Assembly (NCBI RefSeq): GCF_001278115.1
Contig: NZ_LIYD01000005.1
Coordinates: 3,251,717 to 3,315,716, forward strand
Direction: 5' to 3'
Source of the DNA: Flavobacterium akiainvivens
GTDB taxonomy: Bacteria; Bacteroidota; Bacteroidia; Flavobacteriales; Flavobacteriaceae
DNA length: 64,000 bases
Shown here: piece by piece, positions 59,286-64,000 of the stretch
Layout of the letters: each line of letters opens with the position of its first letter
Numbering within the stretch: position 1 is the stretch's first letter
The notes under the pieces: model-generated
Told to the model about the DNA's origin: nothing
What the model saw: the letters and a program-made list of their open reading frames with translations, nothing else
Database searches by the model: none
Position numbers and translations under genes: made by a program

Positions 59286-59888
59286 TTATTGTACTTTTTT
59301 AACCTCGAAATTTTCAAACGTAACGGGGAAGGATTCCTTACCGGGGGCAGCGGCCACCATGCCTACCATAACTTTTACCTTTGGCGGGAAGTACGCCAGG
59401 CGCAGCATCTCGAAGTTAGTGCCATCAAACGAGAATTTAACCTCTACATAATCGCCTTTGCGCAGCACCTTAAGCCACACTGATTTAGGGCTGTCCTCCC
59501 GCGGTATAACCGACCAGTCTGAAACCTCACGTGTTACCACGGCGCTTACGTTTTGCTTGCCGTCTACAAACTCAATACCGGTCTTTATCCAGTTCTTTTC
59601 GTCAATGCGCAGCATAATGCCCGCCTGGTGAAAAAGCTCTTTATAGCTGCCTGTAACCTTAACGCTGGCCTCAAAATCGCCTTCCATTTCTACATACGCC
59701 AGTGGGCCGTTATCGCGCTTAAAGCCGTAGTGCGTTACCTGCCAGAAATCGGTGCCCGGCTCAACGGTGTAGGTAAGCTTTTTTGCATCGCCGCTGTGTA
59801 CTTTGGGTTCGTTAAACCATTTTAAAGGTGTGGTTTGCGCAAAGGTTGCCGTTGTTGCAAGGAGGAAAAGGATGAAGATGTTTTTCAT
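59286..59888 (-). CDS. Exported DUF1349 (concanavalin-like) protein
   Basis: 200 residues. Signal peptide MKNIFILFLLATTATFAQ, then a jelly-roll of DUF1349/YesU type: FWQVTHYGFKRDNGPLAYVEMEGDFEASVKVTGSYKELFHQAGIMLRIDEKNWIKTGIEFVDG and SVVTREVSDWSV-like strands. Likely binds a carbohydrate or other ligand in the periplasm. The stop is one base from the stop of the convergent gene. Confidence 0.92.
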   Translation of the reverse strand: MKNIFILFLLATTATFAQTTPLKWFNEPKVHSGDAKKLTYTVEPGTDFWQVTHYGFKRDNGPLAYVEMEGDFEASVKVTGSYKELFHQAGIMLRIDEKNWIKTGIEFVDGKQNVSAVVTREVSDWSVIPREDSPKSVWLKVLRKGDYVEVKFSFDGTNFEMLRLAYFPPKVKVMVGMVAAAPGKESFPVTFENFEVKKVQ

Positions 59889-59975
59889 TTGGATAAGATG
59901 TTGATGGTAGGGTAAAGATACAAATCATGTATTTACGAACAGTCGAACCATCTAAAAATCCAACAATCCAATAAT

Positions 59976-62441
59976 CTAAAACCCTTTCATATAACTCGCT
60001 GTCATTTTCTTAATCCGTTCTGCTAAGGTTTCAGAAGACAATTTCTCCCGCAGCCTGTCGGTAATAATCGGGAAGCTGAACGGCGTGGGCTTTTCGCACT
60101 GTTTCCAGACGATTTCCTGTCGCTGTATGCGCTCAAGGGCAAGCAGGAGGCGGCCTTCTTCAAGCTGGTGCTCAAAGGTTTCGCGGTACGCTTGTTGGAA
60201 TAAAAGGTTTTGTGGCTCATAATCGCGGAACACCTCAAAAATAAGCTGGCTGCTACTTTGCAGGTGCTTGGTTTTTACCACCTTGCCGGGGTAGCCCGTA
60301 AACACGAGCCCGGCAATAACCGCAATATCGCGGAACTTGCGGCGGGCCATTTCGGTGGCGTTAAGGCTTTGCTGGAGGTCGGCGTGCAGGTGCGTGGGGG
60401 TAAACAGGTTGTTATCGAGCACCATTTGCATATCTATTTCCTGGTCGCTCAGCAGTTCAAAACCATAATCGTTATAGGCCAGCGAGAACGTAATGGGGCT
60501 CAGCAGGCTGATACGGTAGGCCATAACGCTGGCGAGGGCTTCGTGCACATAACGGCCTTCAAACGGGTAAAATATAGTGTGGAAGCCCTCGCGGGTTTTA
60601 AAGGTTTCTATGAGGAATTGCCCGTCTGTAGGTACAATGCTCTCCTTGCGCTGGCGGCTGAACATAGGTGCCAGGGCTTTTAATTCGCGGCTCATGGTGG
60701 TGGTATTGGCGGCATATAACTCTTCGCGAATCAGCTCGCTCATTTGGCTCGAGAGGGTAAGCCTGCCGCCCATCCAGCTGGCGTGCATGGCCTTTGCCGA
60801 GGGGCTTGCGGCACGTACCAGTACCTCCATATTCCGAACGCGTACCAGCTCCAGCTTTCGCCCTGCAAAGATAAACACATCGCCGGGGTTGAGCTTGCTT
60901 ATGAACCACTCCTCAATACTGCCTATGTACCCGCCGGAGAAGAATTTTACACTCATAACCGAATCGCCCACAATGGTGCCTATCTGCATGCGGTGGCGCA
61001 GGGCAACGGTCTTGCTGTTGACTTTAAATTTGCCGTCTTCCTCAATCTCCACTTTTTTGTATTCGTCATACGCCTGTAGGCTCTGGCTGCCCCGGGTTAT
61101 GAAGTTAAGGCAAAACTGCCAGTTGTCTTGCGTCATGCCCTGGTAGCAAAAGGTCTGCTTTACTTCATTGAATATCTTATCGGGGTAAAACCCGTCAGAA
61201 ACGGCAAGTGTAACTAAATACTGCACCAAAACATCAAAACTGTTGAGGTAAGGCACGCGGTCTTCCACAACGGTATCGGCTACGGCGCGGCGCAGGGCAC
61301 TGGCTTCCACCAATTCAATAGCATGTGTAGCGAGGAAGTAAATGGTGCTGTCCTGCCCCGGGCGGTGGCCGCTGCGCCCTGCCCTTTGCAAGAAACGCGC
61401 TACGCCCTTGGGCCCGCCTACCTGCACTACGGTTTCCACGGGGGCGAAGTCTACACCCAAATCAAGGCTTGAGGTGCACACCACAGCTTTAAGCTGCTCA
61501 TCGCGAATGGCCTGTTCTACCCATTGGCGAGTCTCCCGGGCAATAGATCCATGGTGCATGGCGAGCTCACCGGCAAACTCCGGAAACTTCTCTAACAATG
61601 CCTGAAACCACAGTTCGCATTGCGAGCGTGTATTGCAAAAAATAAGTGTGGTACGGCTTTTTTTAATGATTTCGGCTACCTCATTAACCAGATGCAGGCC
61701 CATGTGCCCACGCCAGGGGTAGGCATCCATCTTTTCGGGGATGGCCGATATAACATTGATTTTCTTGTTGATGTGCGCCCGGATAAGGGTGGCGTTATCC
61801 AAGGCGGATGAATGCGGCCCAAGCAGCACCTCCATGGCCTGTTGCAGGTTGCCTATGGTGGCCGATATGCCCCAGATGCGCATATTGGGCGCTATGGTTT
61901 TAAGGCGGCTGAGTGCCAGTTCTACCTGCACACCGCGCTTGGTGCCCAGCAGTTCGTGCCATTCATCAATAATTATTGCCCCGCAGGTTTTAAACACTGA
62001 GGCATAGTCTTTAGAAGCCAGCATCAGCTGCATGCTTTCGGGTGTGGTAATGAGCAGGTCGGGCATTTTGCTTTTTTGCTTAGCCCTTTCGGCAGATGAT
62101 GTATCGCCGGTGCGGATGCCTACAGTCAGGCCGGTTTCAAGCCCGTCGGCCATGCGCTCTGCGGCCTGTTTTATCTCGATGGATAGTGCCCGTAGCGGGG
62201 TTATCCAAATGGCTTTCAGGCCGGGTTTATGCTTTTTTTTATAGTCGGGGTTCTTTTTTATATAGTCCAGAATAACGGGTGCCCATAGTGCATAGGTTTT
62301 TCCGCTGCCGGTTGGGGCATTCAAGAGGCCGTTTTTGCCCTGCAGGAACGCTGTCCACGTTTGGGTCTGGAACGGGAATGCCTTCCACCCGCGGCTTTCA
62401 AACCATGTATGGGCTATGTTAAAAAGCTGGTCGCGGGTCAT
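59976..62441 (-). CDS. Ligase-associated DEXH-box DNA helicase (Lhr-type)
   Basis: 821 residues. Superfamily 2: NAPTGSGKTYALWAPV (Walker A), TTPESMQLML, IIDEWHELLG (DEWH for DExH), SATIGN and motif VI FLQRAGRSGHRPGQ; then the Lhr-specific C-terminal domains. Begins like the 'ligase-associated DNA damage response' helicase (RGWKAFPFQTQTW). This family usually sits with a DNA ligase, an exonuclease and a phosphoesterase; none of these is to its right within the window. Confidence 0.93.
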   Translation of the reverse strand: MTRDQLFNIAHTWFESRGWKAFPFQTQTWTAFLQGKNGLLNAPTGSGKTYALWAPVILDYIKKNPDYKKKHKPGLKAIWITPLRALSIEIKQAAERMADGLETGLTVGIRTGDTSSAERAKQKSKMPDLLITTPESMQLMLASKDYASVFKTCGAIIIDEWHELLGTKRGVQVELALSRLKTIAPNMRIWGISATIGNLQQAMEVLLGPHSSALDNATLIRAHINKKINVISAIPEKMDAYPWRGHMGLHLVNEVAEIIKKSRTTLIFCNTRSQCELWFQALLEKFPEFAGELAMHHGSIARETRQWVEQAIRDEQLKAVVCTSSLDLGVDFAPVETVVQVGGPKGVARFLQRAGRSGHRPGQDSTIYFLATHAIELVEASALRRAVADTVVEDRVPYLNSFDVLVQYLVTLAVSDGFYPDKIFNEVKQTFCYQGMTQDNWQFCLNFITRGSQSLQAYDEYKKVEIEEDGKFKVNSKTVALRHRMQIGTIVGDSVMSVKFFSGGYIGSIEEWFISKLNPGDVFIFAGRKLELVRVRNMEVLVRAASPSAKAMHASWMGGRLTLSSQMSELIREELYAANTTTMSRELKALAPMFSRQRKESIVPTDGQFLIETFKTREGFHTIFYPFEGRYVHEALASVMAYRISLLSPITFSLAYNDYGFELLSDQEIDMQMVLDNNLFTPTHLHADLQQSLNATEMARRKFRDIAVIAGLVFTGYPGKVVKTKHLQSSSQLIFEVFRDYEPQNLLFQQAYRETFEHQLEEGRLLLALERIQRQEIVWKQCEKPTPFSFPIITDRLREKLSSETLAERIKKMTASYMKGF

Positions 62442-62487
62442 GCTTACGGGTTTAAGGTTTAAAGTTTTTTAGGACGCATAAAAAGCC

Positions 62488-62544
62488 TTCGACAAACTCA
62501 GGCTGAAGTACTTGCGCAAATCGTCTACGCTCAGGTTGTCGAAG
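62488..62544. repeat. CTTCGACAA inverted repeat
   Basis: CTTCGACAAACTCAGGCTGA (from 62488) and a partial reverse copy ending TTGTCGAAG (62544), upstream of the helicase gene. CTTCGACAA-CTCAG repeats are frequent in Bacteroidota intergenic DNA. Confidence 0.7.
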
Positions 62545-62590
62545 CGCAACTTTAAAAACAACGCCCAACCCTTAACCACCAACCGCTTAA

Positions 62591-64000
62591 CTATTGCTTT
62601 GGCTTTGTAGCCCTTGTGGTGGCAGGCTTAGCGGGTTTTGCACCGGTTATCCTTGGGCCACGGGCGGCACTGGCCTTAAGGGCTTTGGGTGCGTTTTCTT
62701 TTTGTTCAGGTTCTGTAACAGGTTCCGGTTTTGGTGGGGCTACCGGTTGTTTTTTAAGCTTGTAGAGGTCGAGCCTGCGGTCTTTAAGTATGCGCACGCT
62801 GCCAAACTCGTGCAGCTCTTTAAGCAGGTCCAGGTCTACGTCTACAATAATGGTCATTTCGGTATTTGGGGTGGCCTCAGCCTTTATGCCATTGCTGGGA
62901 AACGAAAAGTCACTGGGCGTAAACACCGCAGTCTGGGCATACTGAATATCCATGTTGTTAACCCCCGGCAGGTTGCCCACACAGCCCGCAATGGCCACAT
63001 AGCATTCGTTTTCTATAGCACGTGCCTGGGCGCAGTGGCGCACGCGGGTGTAGCCGTTTTGGGTATCAGTTAAAAAGGGCACGAAAAGTATTTCCATGCC
63101 GTCATCGGCCAACAGGCGACTCAGCTCGGGGAACTCTACATCGTAGCAAATTACAATGCCTATCTTGCCGCAGTCGGTATCAAAGGTTTGTATGGTGCTG
63201 CCACCCTTCATGCCCCAGTAGTTTACCTCGTTTGGCGTAATGTGTATCTTGGTGTACTGCTCATAGGTACCATCGCGCTTACAAAGAAAGCCCACATTAT
63301 ACAGAACGCCGTCTTCCACAAGCGGCATGGAGCCGGTTATGATGTTGATGTTATACGAAATAGCCATTTCCTGGAAACGCTTGCGTATCGGCTCGGCATA
63401 ACGGGCAATTTCCCTTATGGCATCGGCTTCGCTAAGGTGGTTGAAGTCGGCCATAAGCGGCGCCACAAACAACTCAGGGAACAGCGCAAAATCCGACCCA
63501 TAGCCCGAAACGGCATCGATAAAGAACTCAGCCTGTTCATACAGCGCCTCTACATTAGCCAGGGGGCGCATTTGCCACTGCACCAGCCCCAGACGGATAA
63601 CGCTCTTACGGGCGTTGATGAGCTTGGGCTCCTTCTCATAATAAATATTATTCCACTCCATGAGCACTGCATAGTCCTGGCTGTCGTTATCGCCCTCCAG
63701 GTAGTTGCGCATAATGCGAATCACGTGGAAATCGTTACTGAGCTGAAACGACAGTACGGGGTCGTAAATCTCCTTAAGGCGCACCTTAGTTATGTAGTCC
63801 TTTGGGGTAAGCTCGCCGCTGTAGTCATTAAAATGGGGCATCCTCCCGGCGAAGATGATGCTCTTAAGGTTAAGCTGCTCACACAGTTCCTTACGGGCAT
63901 CATACAGGCGGCGGCCCAGGCGCAGGCCGCGGTAGGCGGGGTCTATAAATACGTCAATACCATACAATACCTCGCCATCATAATCGTGGGTATCAAAGGT
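62591..64000 (-). CDS. GNAT acetyltransferase-nitrilase fusion, 5' end outside window
   Basis: At least 469 residues; the frame is open to base 64000, so the N-terminus lies beyond. Visible: the end of a GNAT domain (DVFIDPAYRGLRLGRRLYDARKELCEQLNL, with the acetyl-CoA loop), a linker, then a carbon-nitrogen hydrolase with catalytic Glu in LFPELFVAPLM, Lys in YTKIHITPNEVNYWG and Cys in IVICYDVEFPE. The last 45 residues are Pro/Lys/Ala-rich and basic (PPKPEPVTEPEQKENAPKAL). This fusion is common in Bacteroidota; substrate is an amide or nitrile, not known. Confidence 0.92.
   Translation of the reverse strand, partial: TFDTHDYDGEVLYGIDVFIDPAYRGLRLGRRLYDARKELCEQLNLKSIIFAGRMPHFNDYSGELTPKDYITKVRLKEIYDPVLSFQLSNDFHVIRIMRNYLEGDNDSQDYAVLMEWNNIYYEKEPKLINARKSVIRLGLVQWQMRPLANVEALYEQAEFFIDAVSGYGSDFALFPELFVAPLMADFNHLSEADAIREIARYAEPIRKRFQEMAISYNINIITGSMPLVEDGVLYNVGFLCKRDGTYEQYTKIHITPNEVNYWGMKGGSTIQTFDTDCGKIGIVICYDVEFPELSRLLADDGMEILFVPFLTDTQNGYTRVRHCAQARAIENECYVAIAGCVGNLPGVNNMDIQYAQTAVFTPSDFSFPSNGIKAEATPNTEMTIIVDVDLDLLKELHEFGSVRILKDRRLDLYKLKKQPVAPPKPEPVTEPEQKENAPKALKASAARGPRITGAKPAKPATTRATKPKQ

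Noticed and set aside
1..64000. tRNA, rRNA, riboswitch, integrase, transposase or prophage genes
   Set aside because: Looked for in gaps and coding products; none seen. Very small RNAs cannot be excluded by eye.

Overview
The window is a 64 kb piece of a Bacteroidota chromosome, almost certainly from Flavobacteriaceae and probably Flavobacterium or a close relative. The evidence is a very large surface protein with a type IX secretion sorting domain, many Bacteroidota-type -7 boxes (TAnnTTTG) 10-100 bases before genes, TTG/GTG starts without clear Shine-Dalgarno sequences, SPOR and HU-like architectures, and intergenic palindromic repeats of the kind common in this group. It is ordinary chromosome: no prophage, integrase, transposase, CRISPR array, tRNA or rRNA gene was seen.

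Layout. 0-9.5 kb: the end of a membrane protein with a small XRE regulator, ogt, a 1662-residue T9SS adhesin-like protein, an acyl-CoA thioesterase, an HU-like/SPOR membrane protein, dprA and a cytochrome c lipoprotein. 9.9-24.4 kb: nearly the whole heme pathway, in two divergent arms around an AraC-type regulator. Leftward are araC, hemF, an outer-membrane protein, an inserted four-helix-bundle gene and hemB. Rightward are hemA, hemC, hemD, hemE, three small genes, hemH, a MATE pump, two envelope genes and hemJ. Only hemL is missing. 24.4-32.6 kb: an NtrY-like kinase, enoyl-CoA hydratase, an HDAC-family deacetylase, a frameshifted DoxX gene facing a membrane-tethered winged-helix regulator, a CAT-like acetyltransferase and metG. 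33-43 kb: a RelE/ParE toxin-antitoxin pair, an OmpA-like protein, mfd, several unknown AT-rich genes, and a Fic enzyme whose apparent VbhA-like antitoxin lies convergently on the other strand. 43.5-46.8 kb: feoA-feoB, a barrel protein and a 40-residue Cys-rich FeoB partner. 47-64 kb: SCO, M13 peptidase, an orphan response regulator, short-chain threonine dehydrogenase, amtB, DinB, an S41 peptidase, an azoR/HxlR pair, envelope proteins, a ligase-associated Lhr-type helicase and a GNAT-nitrilase fusion cut by the window end.

How it fits together. The same 19-base palindrome type (ATTTAGAAT-N-ATTYTARAY) lies in the araC/hemA intergenic region and at the feoAB start site, which suggests that heme synthesis and ferrous iron uptake share a metal-responsive repressor. 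The oxygen-dependent HemF, HemJ, a c-type cytochrome and a SCO protein fit an aerobic respiring cell.

The best leads for new biology are: (1) the convergent Fic/antitoxin arrangement at the end of the feo gene run; (2) seven TGTAAAA repeats spaced about one helical turn apart in front of the membrane-bound winged-helix gene; (3) an endonuclease-like gene that sits exactly between two copies of the 3' end of an acetyltransferase gene; (4) the iron box shared by hem and feo; (5) a perfect palindrome upstream of the -7 box of an orphan response regulator. At least eight families of short intergenic repeats also occur, several inside otherwise conserved operons.
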